Of a stretch of DNA of 64,000 nucleotides, positions 54,389 through 64,000 are shown piece by piece. Numbering within the stretch: position 1 is the stretch's first letter; each line of letters opens with the position of its first letter. Source of the DNA: Spirochaetota bacterium (lineage in GTDB: Bacteria; Spirochaetota; UBA4802; JAKQUI01); assembly GCA_029562645.1 (NCBI GenBank), contig JAKQUI010000084.1, positions 62,001-126,000 of the forward strand, read 5' to 3'. The notes below the pieces were generated by a model. The model made no database searches and was not told where the DNA came from. It saw only the letters and a program-made list of their open reading frames with translations. The position numbers and the translations under genes are program-made.

Positions 54389-56260
54389 CTATTCGGCCGG
54401 CGCCCCCGTATAGATCTCGTCGGAGGTCTTGATGACGGCGCTCTCGTCCGAGAGGAGGTAATCGATCTGGCCGAAGTACCGGTGGAACTCGGCGCCGATG
54501 TAGAACTGGGCCGAGAGGACCTTGCCGGCATAGTACGCGGCCTCGGCGTTGTCCTTGAGGATCGCGTCGCGGTCGGCGCCCTTGGCGTCGCCCACGAGCT
54601 TCTTCATCTGCGGCGTGGCCAGCGTGAGCGACCACAGGTGGAGCCACGCATGGGTGAGGAAGCGGAAGGCGACCTGGAGCGGTGTCGCCGTGGCGAACAG
54701 GTTGAGGAACTTGCCGCCCGCCATCTGCTCCTTCATCTTGTTGACGACCTCGTCCATCTTCGCGACGCCCTTCTCGACCATCGCGATGTACTTGTCGTCC
54801 ACAACGCCCTTCGCCTTGGCGCAGGTTTCCTTGATGCGCTTCTTGTAAATGCTATAGTTGTACTGCTCCGGGTTCATGAGGAGCTTGCGCATCGCGAGGT
54901 CCATCGACTGGATGCCGTTGGTCCCCTCGTAGATCGAAAGGATCTTCGAGTCGCGCGCGAACTGCTCGACCGGATAGTCCCCGCAGAAGCCGTAACCGCC
55001 GTATACCTGGCAGGCCTCGGCGGTCACCAGCCACGAGAGATCGGTGTTGCCGGCCTTGGTGATCGGAATGAGGAACTCGACCAGCGCCTGCGCCTCCTTC
55101 TTGGCCTCGCCGTCGGCCGCGTGCGCGAAATCGAGGCTGTAACCGGCCAGATACGACAGCATCCGCATCGCCTCGACGTTGGACTTCATCCACAGCAGCA
55201 TGCGGCGGACATCGGGGTGCTGGACGATCTGGACGCCCTTGGCGTCGGGGTTGAGCATCTGGGTCACGTGCGCGCCCTGGATGCGGTTTTTCGCATAGGT
55301 GATCGCGTGCATGTACGCGGCGCTGGAGACCGAGAGGCCCTGGTTGCCCACGAAGAGGCGCGCCTCGTTCATCATCTGGAACATGATCTTCATGCCCTTG
55401 CGCTCCTCGCCCAGGAGCCAGCCGACGCACTTGCCGTTGTCGCCGAAGGAGAGTGTGCAGGTCGCGGAACCCTTGATGCCCATCTTGTGCTCGATGCCCG
55501 CGCACACGACGTCGTTCTGCTTGCCCAGCGAGCCGTCCGGATTCGGGAAGAACTTGGGAACGACGAAGATGGAGATTCCCTTGGTGCCGGCCGGATCGCC
55601 TTCAATGCGGGCGAGCACCGGATGGACCATGTTTTCATAGAGATCGTTGTCGCCGGAGGAGATGAAGATCTTCGTGCCGGTGATGAGATACGTGCCGTCG
55701 GCCTGCTTCACGGCCTTGGTCTTGAGCGCGCCCACGTCGGAGCCGGCGTCGGGCTCGGTGAGGCACATGGTGCCGCCCCACTGGCCGGAATACATCTTCT
55801 CGAGATAGATCTTCTTGAGTTCGTCGGTGCCGAAGTTCTTGATGAGGTTCGCGCAGCCGATGGTGAGCATGGGATACATGGTGAAGGCCAGGCACGCGGC
55901 GCTGAAATACTCGGTGCAGGACTGGAACAGGACCTCGGGAAGCCCCATGCCGCCCCATTCGGTCTCGGTGGCGAGCGCGATAAAACCGGCCTCATTGTAG
56001 GCCTTCATTGCGGGCTTGTAGACCTCGGGCACCTTCACGCCCTTGGTGTCGGGAAGATACTTGCTGCCCTCCTTGTCGCCGGGGGCGTTTGCGGGATACA
56101 CCTGCTCCATGGCGATCTGCTCGGCCAGGTCGAGCGTCGCTTCGAGGGTGTCCCGGTCCATGTCGGCGTACTTGGCGTACTTATTGAGCTTGTCGACCTC
56201 GAGCATTTCGAAGAGCACGAAGCGAACGTCCCTCGAATCGACCAATTTATTTAAAGCCAT
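54389..56260 (-). CDS. acyl-CoA dehydrogenase
   Basis: A 623-residue FAD enzyme that introduces the 2,3 double bond of acyl-CoA. It shows the acyl-CoA dehydrogenase core with CLTEPDAGSDVG (substrate/FAD), KIFISSGDND, the catalytic Glu region YGGYGFCGDYPVEQFARDSKI and IYEGTNGIQSMDLA. A ~150-residue C-terminal helical extension makes it one of the long bacterial type (about 600 residues). Start at 56260 by the conserved N terminus. It is monocistronic between a terminator and the enoyl-CoA hydratase gene. Confidence 0.95.
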   Translation of the reverse strand: MALNKLVDSRDVRFVLFEMLEVDKLNKYAKYADMDRDTLEATLDLAEQIAMEQVYPANAPGDKEGSKYLPDTKGVKVPEVYKPAMKAYNEAGFIALATETEWGGMGLPEVLFQSCTEYFSAACLAFTMYPMLTIGCANLIKNFGTDELKKIYLEKMYSGQWGGTMCLTEPDAGSDVGALKTKAVKQADGTYLITGTKIFISSGDNDLYENMVHPVLARIEGDPAGTKGISIFVVPKFFPNPDGSLGKQNDVVCAGIEHKMGIKGSATCTLSFGDNGKCVGWLLGEERKGMKIMFQMMNEARLFVGNQGLSVSSAAYMHAITYAKNRIQGAHVTQMLNPDAKGVQIVQHPDVRRMLLWMKSNVEAMRMLSYLAGYSLDFAHAADGEAKKEAQALVEFLIPITKAGNTDLSWLVTAEACQVYGGYGFCGDYPVEQFARDSKILSIYEGTNGIQSMDLAMRKLLMNPEQYNYSIYKKRIKETCAKAKGVVDDKYIAMVEKGVAKMDEVVNKMKEQMAGGKFLNLFATATPLQVAFRFLTHAWLHLWSLTLATPQMKKLVGDAKGADRDAILKDNAEAAYYAGKVLSAQFYIGAEFHRYFGQIDYLLSDESAVIKTSDEIYTGAPAE

Positions 56261-56383
56261 TGCTGCCTCCTGAAGTATTTTAAATAAGGTGATTAAAACT
56301 ATACGGTGTATATAGAACTGAAAGACAATGTTACTACATGCGTCTGTTTAACTAACTAAAATCTGACTTTTTTTTGTCAACAG

Positions 56384-57100
56384 CTATTTCGCAAACACCC
56401 TCGCGACGAACGCGCGGAACTCGGCCCGCTCGTGCGCATACGCCGCGTCATGGGCGGTCGCGTGCCGGTATTCGATGAGGCTTTTAATCGTGGAAAGCAT
56501 CTCCCGGTTCGCCTCGCAGATCTGTGCGGCGATCTCTTTCGCCCGCGGCAGGAGCCGTTCGGGCGGAAGGACCTCGTTCACCAGGCCGATCCGGAGCGCC
56601 GTCTGCGCGTCGATACGCTGGCAGGCAAACGACATCTGCCGGGCCATGCGCACGCCCACCGCCTGCTGCAGGAGCTGCGTCATGCCCCAGCCGGGATGGA
56701 TCCCGACCCGCGCGTGCGTGTCGGCGAACTGCGCCTGCTCCGAGGCGATGAGGAAGTCGCAGTTGAGCGCAAGCTCGAAACCGCCGGTGATGGCGGGCCC
56801 GTTCACCGCGCCGATGATGGGCTTCGCGCACGCCCCCATCACGTCGGGCATGTCGCTCCCGTCGCCGCGCGGGTCGAACAGATTGTCGGTCCCGATGACC
56901 GCGAGATCGATCCCCGAGCAAAAGGCCGTGCCGGCGCCGGTGACGACGGCCGCCTGTATGTCGCCATTGCGCGACACCTCGTCGATCGCGTCGTAGATCG
57001 CCGCCAGAAGCGCCTGATTGAAGGCATTGCGCCGCTCGGGGCGGTTCAGGGTGATGACGGCGACGCCGTTTTCGACCTCAAACAGAAGCGGTTTTTCCAT
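56384..57100 (-). CDS. enoyl-CoA hydratase/isomerase family protein
   Basis: A 238-residue crotonase-fold protein: VAVITLNRPERRNAFN, the oxyanion-hole segments GAGTAFCSGIDLA and NGPAITGGFELALNCDF, and the catalytic region FADTHARVGIHPGWGMTQLL. The usual second glutamate position carries His-Pro in GIHPGWG, a feature of subgroups with altered activity, so hydration is probable but not certain. Start ATG 57100 with AAGGAG upstream. It follows no operon partner but sits 123 bases from the acyl-CoA dehydrogenase gene on the same strand. Confidence 0.9.
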   Translation of the reverse strand: MEKPLLFEVENGVAVITLNRPERRNAFNQALLAAIYDAIDEVSRNGDIQAAVVTGAGTAFCSGIDLAVIGTDNLFDPRGDGSDMPDVMGACAKPIIGAVNGPAITGGFELALNCDFLIASEQAQFADTHARVGIHPGWGMTQLLQQAVGVRMARQMSFACQRIDAQTALRIGLVNEVLPPERLLPRAKEIAAQICEANREMLSTIKSLIEYRHATAHDAAYAHERAEFRAFVARVFAK

Positions 57101-57296
57101 TGCTGGCTCCTTGATGGCGTGATGGGGTTTTAACAGGGTTTTCCGTCGCGAAATCGCGTCAAGGCAAAAAAGATAAATGACGCCTTTGTCTTGACTTTTT
57201 CCCTGCGTCCGGCGACATTCGCCGTCATCGCGCGCGGGGATCGCGCGCGAAATCATACTGAACGGACCGGCGACATCTCGCCGCGGGGAGGACTCG

Positions 57297-57836
57297 ATGC
57301 GGTCATATCTCGTATTTTCTTCGATGGGCCCCGACCGGCCCGGCCTCGCCGACGCCATCGCGGAATTTTTCACCGCGCGCGGCATCAACATCGAGCGCTC
57401 CCGGGGAAGCGTGCTGGGCAATGAGTTCGGCATGATCATCCTCACCTCGGGCAAGACCGATTCGATCGACTCGCTCATCGGCGATCTGGATTCGCTGCGC
57501 GCCTCCACCGGCCTGGACATCCACGTGCGACGCACCAAGGCCCCGGCGCAGCGGGAGTCGCAGCCGTCCATCCCCTACCGCCTGGTGGCCACGTCTATCG
57601 ACCACCCCGGCATCGTCCACCAGATCTGCAAGGTGCTGCGCGAGCGCGCCATCAACATCGACGACATGGAGAGCAACGTCGACTACAATCCGTTCACCGG
57701 CGCGAACATCTTCCACATGATCTGCCACTTCTCGCTGCCGCCGACGGTCAAGATCGTGGACCTGCGCTCCGACCTCCTCCGGATCAGCGACCAGTTCAAC
57801 ATCGATATCCGCTTCGACGCGGTCGTGAGCAAATGA
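57297..57836 (+). CDS. double ACT-domain regulator (GcvR-like)
   Basis: A 179-residue protein of two ACT domains (~2-80 and ~95-178); SSMGPDRPGLADAIAEFF and TSIDHPGIVHQICKVL are the two ligand-binding loops. GcvR-type proteins bind glycine or serine and control the glycine cleavage system. Here the gene overlaps the fhs start by four bases (ATGA), so a role in sensing a one-carbon amino acid for the folate pathway is plausible. GGGGAGG precedes ATG 57297. Confidence 0.88.
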   Translation: MRSYLVFSSMGPDRPGLADAIAEFFTARGINIERSRGSVLGNEFGMIILTSGKTDSIDSLIGDLDSLRASTGLDIHVRRTKAPAQRESQPSIPYRLVATSIDHPGIVHQICKVLRERAINIDDMESNVDYNPFTGANIFHMICHFSLPPTVKIVDLRSDLLRISDQFNIDIRFDAVVSK

Positions 57837-59482
57837 AACCGCCGGCGCTCGCTCCCATCGTCGACATCGCCGCCCGGGCCGGCATCCGCGAGGACGAGCT
57901 CGAGCCCTACGGCCGCTACAAGGCGAAGGTGCGCCTGGAGATCCTGGACCGCGTGAAGCGCCGGGACGACGAGAACCTCATCCTCGTATCGGCCATGACG
58001 CCCACGCCCGCCGGCGAGGGCAAGACCACGGTCTCCATCGGCCTCGCGCAGGCCATCGCCAAGCTCGGGAAGAACGTGATCGCCGCGCTGCGCGAGCCCT
58101 CCCTGGGGCCCGTCTTCGGCATCAAGGGCGGCGCGACCGGCGGGGGCATGTCGCGCGTCCATCCCGCCGACGAGATCAACCTCCACTTCACCAACGACTT
58201 CCCGGCCATCGAGAGCGCGCACAATTTGCTGGCCGCGCTCATCGACAATTTCGTGTTCCATGGCAACCCGTACAACATCGACCCGCGCCGCGTCGCCTGG
58301 CGCCGCGTGCTGGACATGAACGACCGGTCGCTGCGCAACATCGTCATCGGCCTCGGCGGTACGGCCAACGGCTTCCCGCGCGAGAGCGGGTTCGATATCG
58401 TTCCCTCCAGCGAGATCATGGCCATCCTGTGCCTTTCGCGCTCGTATCGCGAGCTCAAGGAAAAAATCGGAAACATTCTGGTGGGGTTCACCTACGAGAA
58501 CAAACCCGTCTTCGCGCGCGACCTAAAGATCGAGGGCGCGGTGACGGCGCTGCTCAAACACGCGCTTTTGCCCAACCTGGTGCAGACCTCAGAGGGCGTC
58601 CCGGTGATCCTCCACGGCGGGCCGTTCGCGAACATCGCGCAGGGCGCGAACAGCATCATGGCCACCGACCTGGCGCTGCGCCTGGCGGACTACGTGGTCA
58701 CCGAGGCGGGCTTCGGGTTCGACCTCGGCGCGGAGAAGTTCTTCGACATCGTGGCGCCCTACGGCGGCTTTTCCCCGCGCATCGTGGTGCTCGTCGCGAC
58801 CATTCGCGCGCTCAAGTTCCACGGCGGCGTGGACCGCAGCGAGCTCGCGACGCCAGATCCGCGCGCGGTGATCCGGGGCCTGCCCAACCTGCGCACCCAC
58901 TACAACAACATCGCGAAGTTCGGCGCCCCGTGCGTGATCGCGCTCAACGTCTTCGACGGCGACAGCCCGGAGGAGATCCGGACGCTTGTCGAGGCCGCCG
59001 AGAACGAGGGAATGAACATCGCCCCGGCGGACATCTTCCGTCGCGGCGGCGAGGGCGGCCTCGAGCTCGCCCGGAAGGTCGTCGAGGTCATGGCGACGAA
59101 CACCGGACGGTCGCAACCGCTGTATCGCTGGGAGCTGCCGGTCGAGGACAAGATCTTCAAGGTGGCCAGCGAGATCTACGGCGCGGTTTCCATCGACTAT
59201 CAGCCGCAGGCCAAGCGCGATCTCGAGCTCATCAAGAAGAACGGCTTCGACAAGCTGCCCGTTTGCATCGCCAAAACCCAGCAGTCGCTCTCGGACAACC
59301 CGAGCCTGCTGGGACTGCCCAAGGACTTCGTGGTCACGGTCCGCGAGATCAAGATCGCCTCCGGCGCGGGCTTCATCATCCCCATCACCGGCGAGATCAT
59401 GCGGATGCCGGGCCTGGCGAAGGTGCCCGCCGCCTTCAACATCGACATCGACGACGAGGGAAATATTACGGGGATCGTATAA
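57833..59482 (+). CDS. fhs: formate-tetrahydrofolate ligase
   Basis: Makes 10-formyl-THF from formate, THF and ATP. The 549-residue protein has the ATP loop TPTPAGEGKTTVSIGLAQA, LREPSLGPVFGIKGGATGGG, INLHFTNDFPAI and GFIIPITGEIMRMPGL, all characteristic. Length is normal. It is coupled to the ACT protein by an ATGA overlap. In anaerobes it serves one-carbon supply, the Wood-Ljungdahl methyl branch or glycine/serine metabolism; no other gene of those pathways is near. Confidence 0.97.
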   Translation: MKPPALAPIVDIAARAGIREDELEPYGRYKAKVRLEILDRVKRRDDENLILVSAMTPTPAGEGKTTVSIGLAQAIAKLGKNVIAALREPSLGPVFGIKGGATGGGMSRVHPADEINLHFTNDFPAIESAHNLLAALIDNFVFHGNPYNIDPRRVAWRRVLDMNDRSLRNIVIGLGGTANGFPRESGFDIVPSSEIMAILCLSRSYRELKEKIGNILVGFTYENKPVFARDLKIEGAVTALLKHALLPNLVQTSEGVPVILHGGPFANIAQGANSIMATDLALRLADYVVTEAGFGFDLGAEKFFDIVAPYGGFSPRIVVLVATIRALKFHGGVDRSELATPDPRAVIRGLPNLRTHYNNIAKFGAPCVIALNVFDGDSPEEIRTLVEAAENEGMNIAPADIFRRGGEGGLELARKVVEVMATNTGRSQPLYRWELPVEDKIFKVASEIYGAVSIDYQPQAKRDLELIKKNGFDKLPVCIAKTQQSLSDNPSLLGLPKDFVVTVREIKIASGAGFIIPITGEIMRMPGLAKVPAAFNIDIDDEGNITGIV

Positions 59483-59507
59483 GTAGAGAAAGGGCAATTG
59501 TTTCAGC

Positions 59508-59532
59508 AGGGACAGGGCATTGCCCTGTCCCT
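59508..59532. repeat. palindromic hairpin between fhs and ppnP
   Basis: AGGGACAGGGCA / TGCCCTGTCCCT, a perfect 12-bp stem with a one-base centre. No T-run follows. A related palindrome lies at 34586-34620. Confidence 0.55.
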
Positions 59533-59570
59533 ACTAATTACCCATCCCCTATCATACAAAGGAGCAATCC

Positions 59571-59852
59571 ATGTTCACGGTTAATGAATACTTCGACGGC
59601 AAAGTGAAATCCCTGGGCTTCACCATGGCGGACGGTCCGGCGACCATCGGGGTGATGGCGCCCGGCGAATACGAATTCGGCACCTCGTCGCGCGAGATCA
59701 TGACCGTCACCAGCGGGAGTCTCACCGTCAAGCTCCCCGGCAGCGACGAGTGGCGGCGATTCGGAGAGAACGAATCGTTCACCGTCGAGGCCGGCCGGAA
59801 GTTCCAGCTGAAGGTCGCCGCCGACGCATCATACCTGTGCCGCTATCGCTGA
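59571..59852 (+). CDS. ppnP: pyrimidine/purine nucleoside phosphorylase (PpnP, DUF1255)
   Basis: A 93-residue cupin-fold protein of the YaiE/DUF1255 family, which phosphorolyses nucleosides. Conserved segments are [43 protein letters not shown] and [20 protein letters not shown] precedes ATG 59571, and the terminator at 59881 ends it. Confidence 0.93.
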   Translation: MFTVNEYFDGKVKSLGFTMADGPATIGVMAPGEYEFGTSSREIMTVTSGSLTVKLPGSDEWRRFGENESFTVEAGRKFQLKVAADASYLCRYR

Positions 59853-59880
59853 TCCGAGGCATCGCATAGGACATGATGAA

Positions 59881-59910
59881 AACGCCCCCGGCAAGCCGGG
59901 GGCGTTTCTC
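59881..59910. terminator. bidirectional terminator between ppnP and glnN
   Basis: A perfect 12-bp stem (AACGCCCCCGGC / GCCGGGGGCGTT) with a two-base loop. The minus-strand side continues with TTTT, good for the glutamine synthetase transcript; the plus side has a weaker T-tail. Confidence 0.88.
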
Positions 59911-59933
59911 GTTGGCGACTGTTCGATGCCCGA

Positions 59934-62102
<2,169 letters not shown>

Positions 62103-62142
62103 AATGCCTCCACAAAAAGATTCTCGTTATCGTGTTGAATGC

Positions 62143-62171
62143 AACATAGTTCGCACCCCGGTTTTTTTCAA
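62143..62171 (-). promoter_or_regulatory. candidate sigma70-type promoter of glnN
   Basis: On the minus strand TTGAAA and TATGTT with a 17-base spacer, about 40 bases before the start codon. A reasonable match, not tested. Confidence 0.45.
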
Positions 62172-62349
62172 TTAACAAACCCGGATTTCATATTACGTAC
62201 TTGTAAACTTTATGGAACATATGTGTCGTATCGGAATCGTGCGCCCCGCGCATCCCCTGTGCATGGTGCACATGCAGCGGTCAAACACAATAAAAATGAC
62301 GATTATCGGGCGCAATCCGGGCCTTAAAAAGTTACACGCGCGTTAAATT

Positions 62350-62366
62350 TTATACTTGAAGTATAA
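62350..62366. promoter_or_regulatory. perfect palindrome upstream of the MORN lipoprotein gene (operator candidate)
   Basis: TTATACTTGAAGTATAA: two 8-base arms around a central G, about 83 bases before the MORN gene start. The form is that of a dimeric repressor or activator site; the regulator is unknown. Confidence 0.45.
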
Positions 62367-62448
62367 CTGCGCCTAAAATAGGCTATCGTTGGTGCGAGGG
62401 ACGCACCGCCCATACACCAGCCATATCAACCAAGTAAGGAGTAACCAT

Positions 62449-63702
62449 ATGAAACGCATCAAGATAATCGCGGTGTTCGCTGCAGCCGCACTGCTGTTTT
62501 CCTGCTCCTCGGCCGGGAAGAAGGACGGCCCCAAGGAAGACAAGGTCAAAGAGGGCGAAGGAAAGATGTACTGGAAGGACGGCTCTCTGCGGGGCGTGGG
62601 ACAATACAAGGACTACAAGAAAAACGGCAAATGGACCCTCTACTACCAGATGACCGGCGAAAAGCAGGGCGAGGGCGACTATAAAGACGATGAACAGCAC
62701 GGCCCATGGATCTACTTTCACAAAAAAGGACCCAAGATGGCCGAGGGCTCCTTTGACGCCGGCCAGAAGACTGGCGAGTGGGTCGAGTTTTACGAGACCG
62801 GGCAGATGTTCACCAAGGCCGCGTATGTGGTCAGCGACGTGACGGTGGAGGGCATCACCTCCCGGGTCGGCGGAATCGAGGGCATCAAGAAAACCTTTTT
62901 CCTCTCCGGCAAGGTCAAGAGCGAAGAGGAGTACAAGAAGGGCCTCAAGAACGGGATCACCCGGGAATACTACGAGGACGGCAAGCCGAAGGAATTTTCG
63001 CAGTATCGCGATAATGAATACGACGGCAAGGTGAACAAGTTCCATCCCAACGGGCGCCGCTCGGAGGAATCGTTCTACGCCGCCGGCAAGCGCCAGGGCA
63101 AGTACGACGCCTACTACGACAATGGCCCCGCCAGCATCACCGGACAATTCGAACAGAACAAGCAAAGCGGCATGTGGAAGTTTTTCGCCCGCGACAATCG
63201 GGTCATGAAGGAAGGCCTGTACAAGGAGGGCCGGGAGGAAGGCTACTGGGCCTTCTACGAATATGTCGGCGGGAAATCGAAGTTCATGGACGCCACCATC
63301 ACCGGCGGGATGATCACCGGAAACTGCATCGTCTACAAAAACGGCAAGAAGCTCGGCGAGGGGCAGCTCAAGCAATCGATACCCAAGCCGCAATGCGTGG
63401 AGAAGTGCGACGACTGCACCGAGTGCAAGACCTGGTCGGGCAAGTGGATTATGCCGGCGAAGAACGGCCAGTGGACGGAATACTTTCCGGACGGCACCAC
63501 CAAGAAGATCGAAGCGAATTACATGCTTAACAAGCTCAACGGCGAGTACAAGGAGTATTATCCCACCGGCAAGATCAAGGCCGAGGGCGAGTACATGACC
63601 AACAAGAAAAACGGCGAGTGGAAGTTCTATCTCCAGGACGGCTCGGTTGACGAGGAAAACTCCGGGCGATACATGAACGACCGCAAGTGGAAGATGAAGT
63701 AG
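62449..63702 (+). CDS. MORN-repeat lipoprotein
   Basis: A 417-residue lipoprotein: signal peptide with Cys in LLFSCSSAGK, a charged linker, then about eleven repeats of the MORN_2/toxin-antitoxin YwqK type (for example GEGDYKDDEQHGPWIYFHKKG and KAEGEYMTNKKNGEWKFY). A Cys-rich insert (VEKCDDCTECKTW, ~305-317) interrupts the repeats. Repeats of this kind are beta-hairpin ladders of unknown ligand. AAGGAG precedes ATG 62449, and a terminator follows at 63748. Confidence 0.88.
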   Translation: MKRIKIIAVFAAAALLFSCSSAGKKDGPKEDKVKEGEGKMYWKDGSLRGVGQYKDYKKNGKWTLYYQMTGEKQGEGDYKDDEQHGPWIYFHKKGPKMAEGSFDAGQKTGEWVEFYETGQMFTKAAYVVSDVTVEGITSRVGGIEGIKKTFFLSGKVKSEEEYKKGLKNGITREYYEDGKPKEFSQYRDNEYDGKVNKFHPNGRRSEESFYAAGKRQGKYDAYYDNGPASITGQFEQNKQSGMWKFFARDNRVMKEGLYKEGREEGYWAFYEYVGGKSKFMDATITGGMITGNCIVYKNGKKLGEGQLKQSIPKPQCVEKCDDCTECKTWSGKWIMPAKNGQWTEYFPDGTTKKIEANYMLNKLNGEYKEYYPTGKIKAEGEYMTNKKNGEWKFYLQDGSVDEENSGRYMNDRKWKMK

Positions 63703-63747
63703 CGCGCAACGACACATACGCGCGGCCGCATTCAGCCGCACCGAACA

Positions 63748-63778
63748 CGAAAGGCGAGGACATCAACCTCGCCTTTCG
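63748..63778 (+). terminator. terminator of the MORN lipoprotein gene
   Basis: A perfect 12-bp stem (CGAAAGGCGAGG / CCTCGCCTTTCG) with a seven-base loop, 45 bases after the stop codon. The T-tail is weak. It may also serve the convergent gene at 63836. Confidence 0.7.
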
Positions 63779-63835
63779 CATTATACCCGCGTCGGCACTA
63801 CGCCGCTGTTCCAGTATGATCCGCTTCGCGCGACC

Positions 63836-64000
63836 TCACGGCGACGCCCGGTCGGGATAATTCGTAAAGATCCCATCGACGCCCATGCGCCGCATCCGGT
63901 CGATGTCCTCCGGGTGGTTCACCGTGTATACGAAGAAGCGCATGCCCCGGCGGTGGGCGTCCGCAACGAACTCATCGGTGACGAAATCGAGCCCGGCATT
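63836..64000 (-). CDS. glycerophosphodiester phosphodiesterase, C-terminal end (partial)
   Basis: The last 54 residues of a GDPD-family protein: the segment RGMRFFVYTVNHPEDIDRM, then MGVDGIFTNYPDR near the end, is the typical C-terminal beta-strand and helix of the TIM barrel, including the GIFTNYPD motif. GDPD enzymes release glycerol phosphate from phospholipid head-group diesters. The 5' part lies beyond the right edge of the window. Confidence 0.85.
   Translation of the reverse strand, partial: NAGLDFVTDEFVADAHRRGMRFFVYTVNHPEDIDRMRRMGVDGIFTNYPDRASP

Larger units (their letters stand above)
62103..62448. other. divergent intergenic stretch glnN / MORN lipoprotein
   Basis: This gap of 346 bases is more AT-rich than its surroundings. 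It holds the glnN promoter candidate, the palindrome at 62350-62366 and the ribosome site of the MORN gene. No further gene or RNA was recognised. Confidence 0.5.

Noticed and set aside
54383-56254. Open frame of 623 codons on the plus strand
   Set aside because: Exact antisense of the acyl-CoA dehydrogenase gene; caused by GC-rich codon bias, no ribosome site, no family resemblance.

Overview
The window reads as GC-rich chromosomal DNA from a diderm bacterium with an anaerobic or facultative metabolism. Diderm features are a TonB-dependent receptor, beta-barrel proteins, OmpA domains and many lipoproteins. Metabolic clues are an oxygen-sensitive 2-oxoacid:ferredoxin oxidoreductase, a formate-tetrahydrofolate ligase and acyl-CoA enzymes. 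Many large HisKA_2 sensor kinases, membrane-bound SpoIIE phosphatases, type III glutamine synthetase and relaxed lipoboxes would fit a spirochaete-like lineage, but nothing here (no rRNA, no marker phylogeny) proves it. No tRNA, rRNA or CRISPR array was seen.

Layout. 1-4825 (minus): porG-porD-porA-porB followed by NuoE- and NuoF/HndC-type subunits, the last running off the left edge. 5143-6429: citrate synthase. 6714-10481: an unknown protein, then a minus-strand run of enolase, an FtsB/DivIC-like protein, a DUF501 protein and a YrdC-like protein. 10661-12281: dCMP deaminase and thiolase, convergent. 12563-15906: an exported protein, a beta-barrel protein and a first PstS. 15907-17085: a VapBC-type toxin-antitoxin module between two 98-bp direct repeats. 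17101-26126 (minus): an ABC importer followed by two substrate-binding/OmpA fusion proteins, a vWA lipoprotein, an XpaC-like membrane protein and an RsbU-type phosphatase. 26558-28540: a MaoC-like protein, a broken PP2C phosphatase and a RAYT-type transposase. 28677-35627: the complete phosphate module (pstC-pstA, pstB-phoU-phoB-phoR, second pstS). 35718-48103: a beta-barrel protein, three large HisKA_2 kinases, a TfoX-like protein, and a hydantoinase/oxoprolinase plus histone-deacetylase-like pair. 48292-51698: a cobalamin-riboswitch-controlled TonB receptor and a PP-loop ATPase. 51920-54292: a ChbG/YdjC-like deacetylase and small unknowns. 54389-59852: acyl-CoA dehydrogenase, enoyl-CoA hydratase, a double-ACT regulator with fhs, and ppnP. 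59934-64000: type III glutamine synthetase, a MORN-repeat lipoprotein and the end of a glycerophosphodiesterase.

How parts work together. Four 17-bp direct-repeat sites of the pattern TTAACA-N5-TTxACA sit in front of pstS1, pstC, pstB and pstS2, so the phosphate genes look like one PhoB-controlled regulon with two binding proteins. A short motif (GGGGTCAGAGC) occurs at least 11 times, around the RAYT gene and elsewhere, including four copies inside the 5' coding part of the cobalamin-regulated TonB receptor, where they are translated. That receptor is also enclosed by a 92-bp inverted repeat. The strongest candidate for a poorly described system is the 18534-26126 cluster. It joins an importer of the nitrate/sulfonate/urea type to peptidoglycan-binding receptor fusions, a vWA lipoprotein and an XpaC-like protein.
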